Shown here one piece after another: positions 7,888 to 16,244 of a stretch of DNA of 32,949 bases. Origin of the DNA: Segetibacter sp. (GTDB lineage Bacteria; Bacteroidota; Bacteroidia; Chitinophagales; Chitinophagaceae); contig NZ_JAOQAH010000074.1 of assembly GCF_025963695.1 (NCBI RefSeq), positions 1 through 32,949 on the forward strand. The letters are read 5' to 3'. A program made the position numbers and the translations under genes. The notes below the pieces were generated by a model, which saw only the letters and a program-made list of their open reading frames with translations, did no database searches and was not told the origin of the DNA. The stretch's first letter is position 1. Each line of letters starts with the position of its first letter.

Positions 7888-8667
7888 ATGCTTAAGCAAA
7901 CACTAATAAAGGCAACCCTTGCAGGCTCGAAAGTTCTACAACAATACTTTAATGGAAGTTTTACAGTAAGTAGCAAATCAAATATTAATGATTTGGTTAC
8001 CCAGGCGGACAAAGAGTCTGAAGAAGCCATTTTTAAGGTTATACGTGAAGAGTTTCCCGATCATTATCTGTTAAGCGAAGAGGCTGGTGACCTAAAGATG
8101 GATAGCAATACAAAATGGATCATCGACCCTATAGACGGTACAGTAAATTTTGCGAACGGCATTCCTATTTGTTGCGTTAGCATTGGCGTTGAGCAAGACG
8201 GAAAAATGATTTTAGGAGCTGTTTACAATCCTTTTATCAACGAATTCTTCTTTTCCGAAAAAGGGCATGGTGCAACACTCAACGACAAGAAAATAACGGT
8301 CAGTAATAAGTCCGACCTTCTGCGAAGCTGCCTGGTTACAGGTTTTCCGTATTCATATCTCGACGCCCCTAATGGACCGCTGCAGGTATTTGAAAAGTTA
8401 ATTCGTAACAACATCCCGGTAAGACGTTTAGGTAGCGCCGCGATAGACATCTGTTGGGTCGCATGTGGTCGATTTGACGGTTTTTACGAACATAACCTAA
8501 ACGCCTGGGATAGCGCAGCAGGCTTTTTAATACTTGAGGAAGCAGGTGGCAAAGTCACAGACTTCGGTGGTAACTACTATTCTCCTTATCAACCTAATAT
8601 GTTAGCAACCAACGGAAAAATTCACGACGACTTACTTCTGGCAATCAACGGCAACTGGAATCCTTAA
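7888..8667 (+). CDS. Inositol monophosphatase family protein (SuhB-like)
   Basis: Mg-dependent sugar-phosphate phosphatase of the FIG superfamily, 259 residues. The metal site is complete: LLSEEAG (61-67), IDPIDGTVNF (79-88, the Asp pair), and WDSAAGFLILEEAGGKV near residue 210. The DLVTQADKESE segment (35-45) is also typical. ATG 7888 is preferred over the TTG six bases upstream. A sequence TATATTTG (7877-7884), matching the Bacteroidota -7 element, ends only three bases before the ATG. In vivo substrate could be inositol-1-phosphate or a related sugar phosphate; the family cannot be separated further here. thiL follows 36 bp downstream in the same direction. Confidence 0.88.
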   Translation: MLKQTLIKATLAGSKVLQQYFNGSFTVSSKSNINDLVTQADKESEEAIFKVIREEFPDHYLLSEEAGDLKMDSNTKWIIDPIDGTVNFANGIPICCVSIGVEQDGKMILGAVYNPFINEFFFSEKGHGATLNDKKITVSNKSDLLRSCLVTGFPYSYLDAPNGPLQVFEKLIRNNIPVRRLGSAAIDICWVACGRFDGFYEHNLNAWDSAAGFLILEEAGGKVTDFGGNYYSPYQPNMLATNGKIHDDLLLAINGNWNP

Positions 8668-8703
8668 ACCAATTAATCCTATTGTTTATTTCGATACACT
8701 CTT

Positions 8704-9735
8704 ATGAATAACAGAACAGAAATAGCATCGCTTGGAGAGTTTGGCTTAATAGAGCACCTGACGAAGAATTTCGAGATTCAGAATGCATCAACCATCTTAA
8801 GTATTGGCGACGATGCTGCCGTAATTGATCATTTTGGTAAACAAACAGTTATTTCTTCCGACATGCTGATTGAAGGAATTCACTTCGATCTCATGTATAC
8901 GCCTCTTAAGCATCTTGGTTACAAAAGCGTAGTGGTCAATCTAAGTGATGTGTACGCAATGAATGCAACTCCCACACACATTACACTAAACATAGCTTTC
9001 AGTAACCGGTTTAGCGTTGAAGCTCTGGATGATTTTTATGAAGGAGTGTATGCAGCATGTGAAAAGTATGGAGTAGATCTTATCGGAGGCGATACCTCTA
9101 CTTCTCAAAAAGGGTTCATCATTAGCATTACTGCTTTGGGCGAGATAGCCGCGGATAAAGTGGTAAAAAGAAGTGGTGCAACAAAAGGTGACTTGTTGTG
9201 CGTAAGCGGTGACCTGGGCAGCGCTTTCCTCGGCTTAACACTATTGGAAAGAGAGAAGAAGATTTACCTGGAACATCCACAGATACAACCCGATCTTGAA
9301 AATGAACAATATATTGTGGGCAGGTTACTAAAGCCCGAAGCAAGAAAAGATATCATTGATTTTTTTGAGCAATCTAATATCCTCCCTACAAGTATGATGG
9401 ACGTGAGTGATGGGCTTAGCAGTGAGACTTTACATATTTGTAAGCAAAGCAATGTTGGTTGCGTCGTCTACGAGGACAAGATCCCCATACATGACCAGGC
9501 AAAGCAGTACGCCTACAAACTTGAGATGGATCCTACTGCATGTGCATTAAGCGGAGGAGAAGATTATGAACTCGTCTTTACTGTACCCCAAAGCGATTAT
9601 GATAAATTAGTTTTGAACGAACAGATCAGTGTTATTGGTTACATAACTGACATTGAAGAAGGTGTTCATATCATCACAAAAGGCGGAAGCACATACCCTC
9701 TTACTGCACAGGGTTGGAACGCTTTCAAACAATAA
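8704..9735 (+). CDS. thiL: Thiamine-monophosphate kinase
   Basis: Phosphorylates thiamine monophosphate to thiamine pyrophosphate, the last step of the pathway. The 343 residues carry the PurM/ThiL fold signatures in order: GEFGLIEHLTK (11-21), SIGDDAAVI (33-41), SSDMLIEGIHFD (51-62), NLSDVYAMNATP (79-90), DLIGGDTSTS (125-134), MMDVSDGLS and ALSGGEDYELVF near the end. Length is normal. No TPP riboswitch or other thi gene is visible nearby, so it is probably expressed with the phosphatase gene 36 bp upstream as a housekeeping pair. Confidence 0.95.
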   Translation: MNNRTEIASLGEFGLIEHLTKNFEIQNASTILSIGDDAAVIDHFGKQTVISSDMLIEGIHFDLMYTPLKHLGYKSVVVNLSDVYAMNATPTHITLNIAFSNRFSVEALDDFYEGVYAACEKYGVDLIGGDTSTSQKGFIISITALGEIAADKVVKRSGATKGDLLCVSGDLGSAFLGLTLLEREKKIYLEHPQIQPDLENEQYIVGRLLKPEARKDIIDFFEQSNILPTSMMDVSDGLSSETLHICKQSNVGCVVYEDKIPIHDQAKQYAYKLEMDPTACALSGGEDYELVFTVPQSDYDKLVLNEQISVIGYITDIEEGVHIITKGGSTYPLTAQGWNAFKQ

Positions 9736-9966
9736 GTCTTTTTTAATACCCCTTTTCAACTCTCCTTAACTATTCCGACCTATAAATAAATTTATTTTTG
9801 GGTTGCCAGCGATTGAACCAACATTAAACATCGTTGTGTCACACTCTTGTACCACGGCATAAACCCGGGCTTAATCCTTCCGATCTAAAATCCCGGGCCG
9901 GAGCACACAGTTTACCATTTCTTGCAAAAAAATAAAAATAACAGGTGGTATATTGCGTCGGTGAAA
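9736..9966. other. Intergenic region with paired CCCGGG palindromes
   Basis: 231 bp between thiL and the S41 gene. It holds a TATTTTTG (-7-like) element at 9793-9800 without a matching -33 box, a TTGTGTCACA motif at 9834-9843 that resembles motifs in four other gaps, and two CCCGGG palindromes (near 9865 and 9893) about 21 bases apart that could pair. No ORF is convincing. Confidence 0.4.
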
Positions 9967-11472
9967 ATGAAAAGCATTCCGTTTTTAGCATTGGTGGCTG
10001 TCTGCATCTCTTGTGGTGTTACCAGAAAGGCTTCCTTTAATCCTGGTCAAAAATACAGCCCTCAGCAGTTGCAGCAAGACTTTCTACTGCTTCAGAATAT
10101 TTTAAAGAGTAACCACCCCAGCCTGTACTGGTATTCAACCCCCGATTCTGTCAATAGTTACTTTTCCTCGACCCACGCATCCTTGCACGATTCCCTAACC
10201 GAGCAAACATTTAGAAATAAGATTTCCTGGGCAATCAATAAGATCCATTGTGGCCATACGACAGTAAGATCTTCAAAAAAATATTTGAATTACTATAGCA
10301 AAAGAAGACTTCCCCAATTTCCATTGTCGTTAAAAGTTTGGGAGGATAGTGCAGTTGTAGTTAGTAATCTTTCCCCCACCGCTTTAGACTCTTCAAACGA
10401 TTTAAAACGTGGTACTATCATTACAGCAATTAACGGTTATAATTCAAAACAAATTATTGACAGCATCAGTCAACTTATTGGAACGGACGGTTACTCCAAC
10501 AACTTCAAATACCAACTCATTAGCTTCAACTTTCCATCCTACTACAGAAACACATTCGGCATAGATAGTTTTTATAGAGTTAAATATTTGGATAGTTTGG
10601 GTCAGCAGAAAGAAAAACAATTGCAGAATTTCCAGGTAAATTCCGATTCACTGACCAAAAGCCGCCAAGCGCCACCCCCCGGTTTACAAAGGAAGCAGTT
10701 TAAAAGACTAAAACTGCTAAGTAGCAGAAACATGCAGTTAGACACCACACTCAATACCGCTTTTTTGTCTGTAAATACATTTAGTGACGGCAAATTAAAC
10801 AAGTTCTTTAGAAGTAGTTTTAAGGCAATAAGAAAGCAAAATATTAAGAATGTTGTTATAGATGTCCGACTAAACTCAGGAGGAAGTGTACTTGCCAGCA
10901 CCAGGCTTGCTCAATATCTTGTTCAAAATCCTTTTCATGTAGCTGATACGGTTGCAGCGTTCACCAGGCAATTTCCTTATAAAAAGCACATTCGACCTTG
11001 GTTTATTTACTGGTTAAGCATGCATATTTCCGGCAAGAAATACAGTGATGACAGAATACATTTTAGATATTTCGAGAACCACTATTTCAAGCCAAAAAAG
11101 AAAAATCACTTTGATGGCGATATCTACTTGTTAACAGGAGGCTATACTTTTTCTGCCGCTACCTTAATAACTACAAAGCTAAAAGGACAAAACAACGTCA
11201 CAATTGTAGGTGAAGAAACAGGCGGAGGTGCCTACGGCAATTCTGCAATGTTCCTCACAACAATAGTTTTACCAAACACAGGGATAAGAGTTACATTACC
11301 TCTTTACCGCATGGTATTAAACGCCAAGTTTCCAAAAAATGGTCGGGGAGTTTTTCCTGATGTAGAAGTAAAACCGTCTGCAACTTCAATAAAGCTAGGT
11401 GTAGACGCAAAACTGGAAAAAGTGAAGGAATTAATTAGTAGAAAAGACGCGAGCCTTTTAAGGCATTATTAA
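9967..11472 (+). CDS. S41 family (C-terminal processing protease-like) lipoprotein
   Basis: 501 residues from ATG 9967. The N-terminus MKSIPFLALVAVCISCGVT reads as a lipoprotein signal with Cys16 as the lipidated residue, although position -3 is Cys rather than Leu. This argues against the longer TTG start at 9922. Residues about 30-110 match the helical N-terminal region of S41 peptidases (LQQDFLLLQNILKSNHPSLY), then a PDZ-like stretch (GTIITAINGYNSKQIID). The peptidase core follows: NVVIDVRLNSGG, DIYLLTGGYTFSAATL with the likely catalytic Ser at residue 396, and IVGEETGGGAYGN. Probably acts in the periplasm. The substrate is unknown, and the catalytic Lys is not certain by eye. Confidence 0.82.
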   Translation: MKSIPFLALVAVCISCGVTRKASFNPGQKYSPQQLQQDFLLLQNILKSNHPSLYWYSTPDSVNSYFSSTHASLHDSLTEQTFRNKISWAINKIHCGHTTVRSSKKYLNYYSKRRLPQFPLSLKVWEDSAVVVSNLSPTALDSSNDLKRGTIITAINGYNSKQIIDSISQLIGTDGYSNNFKYQLISFNFPSYYRNTFGIDSFYRVKYLDSLGQQKEKQLQNFQVNSDSLTKSRQAPPPGLQRKQFKRLKLLSSRNMQLDTTLNTAFLSVNTFSDGKLNKFFRSSFKAIRKQNIKNVVIDVRLNSGGSVLASTRLAQYLVQNPFHVADTVAAFTRQFPYKKHIRPWFIYWLSMHISGKKYSDDRIHFRYFENHYFKPKKKNHFDGDIYLLTGGYTFSAATLITTKLKGQNNVTIVGEETGGGAYGNSAMFLTTIVLPNTGIRVTLPLYRMVLNAKFPKNGRGVFPDVEVKPSATSIKLGVDAKLEKVKELISRKDASLLRHY

Positions 11473-11504
11473 AACATCACGTACCTGTTTTAATAATGCC
11501 TTAA
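11458..11504. terminator. 19-bp perfect inverted repeat between convergent genes
   Basis: Arms 11458-11476 and 11486-11504 are perfect reverse complements with a 9-nt loop. The left arm contains the stop codon of the S41 gene, and the right arm ends one base before the stop codon of the convergent gene at 11506. There is no downstream T-run on either strand, but the 3' arm is itself T-rich. Probably a bidirectional transcription end or mRNA-stabilising hairpin. Confidence 0.65.
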
Positions 11505-11505
11505 G

Positions 11506-11778
11506 TTATTGCTCATTTTCAATATTGTTTTCTTCCGGCGACGGATCTTTAATGTAATTTTCCACTCTTGTTTCATCAGTACTGGGAGGAATATTCCTTT
11601 CCTGCATGTCCTCCCATTCGCTACTTTGCTCACTAATTCCGGCTTTCGTATCTACTACTCCTTGTTCAACTTTTTGCCCTACGTCGCTTGTATTGCTTGG
11701 GTCAACAGGTGCCTGGTCGTTTCCTGGATTGTTAGGATTTGTTATATTAAGATCAACACCTTTAATGTCATCTGCCAT
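11506..11778 (-). CDS. Small acidic disordered hypothetical protein
   Basis: 90 residues (ATG 11778), no signal peptide, no hydrophobic core. It is rich in Asp, Glu, Asn, Pro and Gln (for example NITNPNNPGNDQAPVDPSN and ENYIKDPSPEENNIENEQ) and almost certainly unstructured. I know no family. The similar but longer acidic protein at 26173-26760 shares this style but no clear motif. It lies 44 bp after the gene at 11823 on the same strand, so the two may be co-transcribed. Confidence 0.6.
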   Translation of the reverse strand: MADDIKGVDLNITNPNNPGNDQAPVDPSNTSDVGQKVEQGVVDTKAGISEQSSEWEDMQERNIPPSTDETRVENYIKDPSPEENNIENEQ

Positions 11779-11822
11779 AATAATACAATTTATAAATCCA
11801 ACACATTACAATAAATTATTAC

Positions 11823-12047
11823 TTATTCTCCAATATTAACTAACTCTACTACTTTTCCCTCCCCATTAATTAAATCATCAATCTCAGCAGGAGTCTCCGA
11901 AACTTCCAACCCAAATTTTTCAGTAAAAAACAACTGCGTTACAACTAGGCCTTTTTCATTATGTTTTGCATAATAATACAATACGTGACTCGCATTCACG
12001 TGAACAGTAGTTCCGGCAAGATTTAGCTTAATGATCACTGGTTTCAT
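11823..12047 (-). CDS. Small protein of FlbD-like layout
   Basis: 74 residues from the ATG at 12047-12045. A longer start at 12080 would add a non-conserved MFYICFSKRIK stretch and is less likely. The sequence runs VIIKLNLAGTTVHVNASHVLYYY, a turn (KHNEKG), LVVTQLFFTEKFGLEVSETPAEIDDLI. This matches the general layout of FlbD-like domains (LNG..V.VN...I......T.I....G....V.E...EI..L), a small beta-rich fold. No flagellar genes are near, and gliding or non-motile Bacteroidota have such proteins with no known role. The family link is tentative. Confidence 0.6.
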   Translation of the reverse strand: MKPVIIKLNLAGTTVHVNASHVLYYYAKHNEKGLVVTQLFFTEKFGLEVSETPAEIDDLINGEGKVVELVNIGE

Positions 12048-12250
12048 TTTTATCCTTTTTGAAAAACAAATATAAAACAATCAGGCCACAAGGATAGTTG
12101 AGTAGAAAACAGCTTGGATATAAGTAGTTATTATTGAAGCAGTTATTAAATAAAACACCTTATACACCCATTCGAAAACCTCTCTTTATCCACTACGTAA
12201 AAAATTTTACCGGTATTGTTAATCCCAAATCTATTGCCATCATTTTCAAT

Positions 12251-12258
12251 TATCTTTG
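12251..12258 (+). promoter_or_regulatory. Candidate -7 promoter element (TATCTTTG) for the DEAD-box gene
   Basis: TATCTTTG matches the Bacteroidota -7 consensus TAnnTTTG and lies 50 bp before the TTG start at 12309. A TTG at 12234-12236 is too close (14 bp) to be an ideal -33 box. Its position supports the short N-terminus for the helicase. Confidence 0.35.
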
Positions 12259-12308
12259 AAATAATCGTAGTATACGATTTATCCTATCACTTAATATTAC
12301 GTTCCATT

Positions 12309-13514
12309 TTGACTTTTAGAGATTTTGGTTTTGATGAAAGGTTGCTCGAAGGAATAGAGGCAACGGGGTATGAAACCGCAACACCCGTTCAGGAAAAAGT
12401 AATTCCATTAATACTACAGGGAAAAGATTTGATTGCATCTGCACAAACAGGTACCGGTAAAACGGCGGCTTTCCTTTTGCCCCTGATTCAAAAGATTATG
12501 CATTCAGATGAAAGCGAGCATATCAATGCATTAATTATCGTTCCTACCCGCGAATTAGCGGTTCAGATCGCTCAAAATCTAGAAGGCTTGTCTTATTTCA
12601 CCTCTATTAGTTCGCTGGCAGTTTATGGTGGCGGTGACGGAGCCTCTTTTGTTCAGGAAAGACAAGCGTTATCCAAGGGTGCTGAAATTGTTATTTGTAC
12701 TCCTGGCAGGCTGATAGGCCATTTAAATATGGGCTACGTAAAATTGAAGCATCTTCAATATCTTATTTTAGACGAAGCGGATAGAATGTTGGACATGGGA
12801 TTCAATGATGATATAATGAAGATCATTTCATTCCTACCATCAAACCGCCAAACCTTACTTTTTTCGGCGACCATGCCAGGCAAAATAAGAGAATTGGCGA
12901 AAAGAATCCTGAAAAATCCTGAAGAAATAACGATATCACTTTCAAAGCCTCCAGAGAAAATAAAGCAAGAAGCATTTGTCGTGTATGATGCTCAAAAACC
13001 AAGCTTAATAAAACATTTGTTGAAACTGGAAGAGTACAACACCGTTCTTATTTTTTGCTCTAAAAAACACACCGTTAAAGACCTAACTCATCAATTAAAA
13101 AGAGCTGGTTTTTCTGCAGACGAAATTCATTCTGATCTCGAACAGGGAATGCGTGAACAAGTGCTGGCTTCTTTTATCAATAAACGCCTGAGAATACTCG
13201 TTGCAACCGACATTCTTTCCCGTGGAATTCACATCGATAATATTGACTTAGTAATAAACTACGATGTTCCTAACGATGGAGAAGATTACGTTCATAGAAT
13301 TGGCCGTACAGCCCGTGCTGAAACTAACGGAACTGCGTTCACTCTTATAAATGAAAAGGAACAAAAGAAGTTTGCAACTATTGAAACACTAATTGGTAAA
13401 ATCATTACAAAAGCAGTTGTTCCGCATAATTTCGGCGAAACCCCAGAATACAATCCAGGCTATAGTAGGCCTAAACATAAAAGAAGTTTTTCCGGAAAAA
13501 ATAAAAGAGCTTAA
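12309..13514 (+). CDS. DEAD/DEAH-box RNA helicase
   Basis: ATP-dependent RNA helicase of the RhlE/DeaD group, 401 residues from the TTG at 12309. This start gives the family-typical opening TFRDFGFDERLLEGIEATGY; an upstream frame extension from 12216 adds 31 hydrophobic, unconserved residues. Motifs in order: Q motif around TPVQEKVIP, AQTGTGKT (45-52), PTRELA (79-84), TPGR (131-134), DEAD (155-158), SAT (186-188), and HRIGRTAR in the second RecA domain. A short basic tail (RPKHKRSFSGKNKRA) probably binds RNA. Likely role is rRNA processing or cold-adapted mRNA turnover. A hairpin terminator begins right at the stop codon. Confidence 0.92.
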   Translation: MTFRDFGFDERLLEGIEATGYETATPVQEKVIPLILQGKDLIASAQTGTGKTAAFLLPLIQKIMHSDESEHINALIIVPTRELAVQIAQNLEGLSYFTSISSLAVYGGGDGASFVQERQALSKGAEIVICTPGRLIGHLNMGYVKLKHLQYLILDEADRMLDMGFNDDIMKIISFLPSNRQTLLFSATMPGKIRELAKRILKNPEEITISLSKPPEKIKQEAFVVYDAQKPSLIKHLLKLEEYNTVLIFCSKKHTVKDLTHQLKRAGFSADEIHSDLEQGMREQVLASFINKRLRILVATDILSRGIHIDNIDLVINYDVPNDGEDYVHRIGRTARAETNGTAFTLINEKEQKKFATIETLIGKIITKAVVPHNFGETPEYNPGYSRPKHKRSFSGKNKRA

Positions 13515-13533
13515 CCAGCTCTTTTATTTTTTT
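13502..13533. terminator. Bidirectional Rho-independent terminator between the helicase gene and mnmG
   Basis: TAAAAGAGCT (13502-13511) pairs with AGCTCTTTTA (13517-13526) around a 5-nt loop. T-runs follow on the plus strand (13527-13533), and matching A-runs precede it, so it also serves minus-strand transcripts arriving from mnmG. Confidence 0.85.
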
Positions 13534-13616
13534 GTATACGAACGATGTCTTTCTAATCATCATCGTTGCGTCGCAATCACTTTGTCTGCATATCTATTCT
13601 CAACTTCTAACATCTG

Positions 13617-15485
13617 CTATCTCCCCATATATACCATCAGTATTTGTACATCGCTCGGATTTACACCACTTATCCTGCTCGCCTGACCTAATGTTCTAGG
13701 ACGTATTTTATTAAACTTCTGCCTTGCCTCATTAGACAAGGAAATTATTTTTTCATAATTGAAGTTATCAGGGATGATCAACTCTTCCAACTGGCTCATT
13801 TTGTCAACCAGCTCTTTTTCTTTGTTTATATACGAATCATACTTCACCTGTATCTCAGCCTGTTCAACTGTGTCATCAGTAAATCCTCCTACAGTATCCG
13901 ATAACCTCGAAGATGAACCAATCATTTCCTTCAACCCTACATTTGGGCGAAGCAGCAACTGAGATAGCTTTTGTTTTTGTAACAAGGGCGCCGAATTCCT
14001 TTCCTTAAGGTAAGCGTTCATCTCTTCCGGCTCAACTCCATATTCATTCATCATCCCTTTCAATTTTTCAACTCCCTCCTTTTTGCTTCTCACCTTTTCC
14101 ATTCTTTCTTGTGAAGCCAATCCTAATCTAAAGCTCCGCTCGGTTAGGCGTAGATCGGCATTATCCTGTCTTAACAAGGTTCTGTATTCGGCCCGGCTCG
14201 TAAACATACGATACGGTTCATCGGTTCCCTTACTAATCAGGTCGTCTATTAAAACTCCGATGTAAGCTTCACTTCTTTTTAAAACAAAAGCTTCTAACTC
14301 AAAGGCTTTTTGATGTGCATTAATGCCCGCCATTAACCCTTGGCACGCCGCCTCCTCGTACCCGGTGGTACCGTTTATCTGTCCTGCAAAAAATAAGTTT
14401 TCAATTCTTTTTGTCTCTAAAGAATAAGTAAGTTGGGTAGGTGGGAAAAAATCGTACTCGATCGCGTAGCCTGGCCTAAACATTTTACACTTTTCAAAAC
14501 CTGGAACGAGTCGTAAAGCGTCAAATTGAACCTGCTCAGGCAATGACGTAGAAAAACCATTTACATAAATCTCAACGGTATTGAAACCTTCAGGCTCCAC
14601 GAATAACTGATGCCTCTCTCTACCAGCAAAACGATTTATTTTATCTTCTATACTCGGACAATATCTCGGCCCCACACCCTCTATCCTCCCTGCATACATG
14701 GGACTACGGTCAAAACCCGTCTTCAACATATCATGTACATCCTGATTTGTATAAGTAATGTAGCAGCTCCGTTGTTGTTCCGGCCTTATCTTCTTCACAT
14801 CCAGGTACGAAAAACCAATAATCTCCTTATCGCCCTCCTGCTCTTCCATTTTGCTATAATCCAAGCTCCTTCCATCCAATCTGGGGGGTGTACCTGTTTT
14901 CAGCCTGTCGCTCTCAAACCCCAGCTCTACAAGTTGTTCCGTAATTCCTGTGGATGCCTTTTCAGCCATTCTACCTCCCCCGAATCGTTTTTCACCTATA
15001 TGTATCACTCCATTTAAAAATGTTCCGCTTGTAACAACAACACTTTTAGAGAATATCTCATGACCTAGTCCCGTTATAACTCCGCAGGCTCTCCCTCCTT
15101 CTATTTTTAAAGCGGTAACGTTATCCTGGAAAAAATCTACATTAGGAGTATTCTCGAGCATTTCGCGCCATTTCAAATGAAAAAGCATCCTATCACTTTG
15201 AGCTCGCGGGCTCCACATGGCAGGACCCTTACTTCTATTTAGCATCCTAAATTGAATAAGGCTTGAGTCTGTTACTATCCCACTGTAGCCCCCCAATGCA
15301 TCTATTTCCCTAACAATTTGCCCTTTTGCAATTCCTCCCATAGCAGGGTTACAGCTCATTTGGGCAATAGTCTGCATATTCATGGTAACCAAAAGAACCT
15401 TACTTCCAAGATTTGCTGCTGCTGCTGCTGCTTCACATCCCGCATGGCCTGCGCCAACAACTATAACGTCGTACTTATCAAACAT
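13617..15485 (-). CDS. mnmG: tRNA uridine-5-carboxymethylaminomethyl modification enzyme MnmG (GidA)
   Basis: FAD-dependent enzyme that, with MnmE, installs the cmnm5 group on wobble uridine-34 of tRNAs. The 622-residue length is normal. The dinucleotide-binding motif VVGAGHAGCEAAAAAANLG is at residues 9-27, followed by MSCNPAMGGIAKG (43-55), GTFLNGVIHIGEKRFGGGR, and the TGYEEAACQGLMAG FAD signature. The C-terminal helical domain ends TLGQASRISGVNPSDVQILMVYM, also typical. It is the last gene of a minus-strand run (ybeY, CAP protein, mnmG), and a perfect parS site lies 57 bp before its start. In many genomes mnmG sits near the replication origin. Confidence 0.97.
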   Translation of the reverse strand: MFDKYDVIVVGAGHAGCEAAAAAANLGSKVLLVTMNMQTIAQMSCNPAMGGIAKGQIVREIDALGGYSGIVTDSSLIQFRMLNRSKGPAMWSPRAQSDRMLFHLKWREMLENTPNVDFFQDNVTALKIEGGRACGVITGLGHEIFSKSVVVTSGTFLNGVIHIGEKRFGGGRMAEKASTGITEQLVELGFESDRLKTGTPPRLDGRSLDYSKMEEQEGDKEIIGFSYLDVKKIRPEQQRSCYITYTNQDVHDMLKTGFDRSPMYAGRIEGVGPRYCPSIEDKINRFAGRERHQLFVEPEGFNTVEIYVNGFSTSLPEQVQFDALRLVPGFEKCKMFRPGYAIEYDFFPPTQLTYSLETKRIENLFFAGQINGTTGYEEAACQGLMAGINAHQKAFELEAFVLKRSEAYIGVLIDDLISKGTDEPYRMFTSRAEYRTLLRQDNADLRLTERSFRLGLASQERMEKVRSKKEGVEKLKGMMNEYGVEPEEMNAYLKERNSAPLLQKQKLSQLLLRPNVGLKEMIGSSSRLSDTVGGFTDDTVEQAEIQVKYDSYINKEKELVDKMSQLEELIIPDNFNYEKIISLSNEARQKFNKIRPRTLGQASRISGVNPSDVQILMVYMGR

Positions 15486-15541
15486 TTTATAAAATTAATA
15501 CTACAAAGATACCACACCTGCCCCCCTCCTTTTAAAACTTC

Positions 15542-15557
15542 TGTTTCACGTGAAACA
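15542..15557. other. parS chromosome-partition site (perfect)
   Basis: TGTTTCACGTGAAACA is the exact 16-bp palindrome bound by ParB (Spo0J) in bacteria of many phyla. It lies in the 76-bp gap between the CAP-protein stop and the mnmG start. ParB loading at such sites organises and segregates the origin region. No parA or parB is in the window. Confidence 0.9.
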
Positions 15558-15561
15558 TCCG

Positions 15562-16230
15562 CTACCTTTGGCTACAGGCAAAATCCTGAACAACCATAAC
15601 TTTATTGTCAGGATAGAGACCGAGCCCAAGACCCATCTCAACAAAATCGGCATTTAAAAGAGTTTTTCTGTGTCCCAAATCCGGTACCCCTTCATCTATA
15701 TATAACAGCGCAAGCATTAGTAAGGTGTTTGGGGGGCCGAAACTTATATTCTCACCAGCGCATTTTTTAATACTAATTAATTTCATCCTGCTCTCAAATG
15801 TCGAACCGGAGGGAGAAGTGTGGGATGGCCTAGCCCTTTTTGCTGCCAACTCCCGAGCCAAACTTTGAGCCGCCTTAGTTAGCTCCTCATTAAGCTTAAC
15901 CGGTGGCAATGGAGCGGAGGAATACAAATCCTTTCTCAAACTATTTGTGTAAGCGTTTCTAAAGCCGGGATAAACTTGAAGAATGGGGGCAACTACGCTG
16001 TCCCAAAACCTTTTAGGGTCACTTCTGCTATAGTTTGTCCAATAAAACCAATCTTTCTCCACCGCATTTAAGGAATTTGAAAAGCCGGCCATAAACTTCT
16101 CGACTTCCAAGTCCCGGTTAGGGGGAAGCGGTAAATCTTTTATTTCTAGTCGGGTTGACCCAATATGTTGAGAAAGCGAAAGCAATGGAAACAATAGGAA
16201 TAATAACAAAAAGGGTTTCACGTGAAACAT
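15562..16230 (-). CDS. Secreted CAP-domain (SCP/PR-1-like) protein
   Basis: 222 residues with a signal peptide (MFHVKPFLLLFLLFPLLSLS, cleaved before or near Gln21). The second half is a CAP domain: LNEELTKAAQSLARELA, a His in PSHTSP, the CAGENISFG segment, and a second His in DLGHRKTLLNADFVEMGLGL. These two His residues correspond to the conserved CAP cavity. Function of bacterial CAP proteins is poorly defined. It starts 14 bp after ybeY, so the two are probably co-transcribed. Its first codons ATG TTT CAC GTG AAA C overlap a parS-like site, which may explain the unusual MFHVKP start. Confidence 0.88.
   Translation of the reverse strand: MFHVKPFLLLFLLFPLLSLSQHIGSTRLEIKDLPLPPNRDLEVEKFMAGFSNSLNAVEKDWFYWTNYSRSDPKRFWDSVVAPILQVYPGFRNAYTNSLRKDLYSSAPLPPVKLNEELTKAAQSLARELAAKRARPSHTSPSGSTFESRMKLISIKKCAGENISFGPPNTLLMLALLYIDEGVPDLGHRKTLLNADFVEMGLGLGLYPDNKVMVVQDFACSQR
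16214..16229. other. Second parS-like site (one mismatch)
   Basis: GGTTTCACGTGAAACA matches the consensus parS except for the outermost base; the inner 14-bp palindrome GTTTCACGTGAAAC is perfect. It lies over the start codon region of the CAP-protein gene, about 670 bp from the perfect site. Clusters of parS sites are usual near origins. Confidence 0.82.
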
Positions 16231-16244
16231 AAAGAAAAGGGGCT

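Noticed and set aside
8704..9735. Minus-strand frames opposite thiL, mnmG, ppiD and recQ as genes
   Set aside because: They lie wholly within strongly conserved genes on the other strand and show no family motifs.
12216..12308. N-terminal extension of the DEAD-box helicase
   Set aside because: Unconserved hydrophobic stretch that would include the promoter-like box at 12251-12258; the TTG at 12309 gives the family-typical N-terminus.
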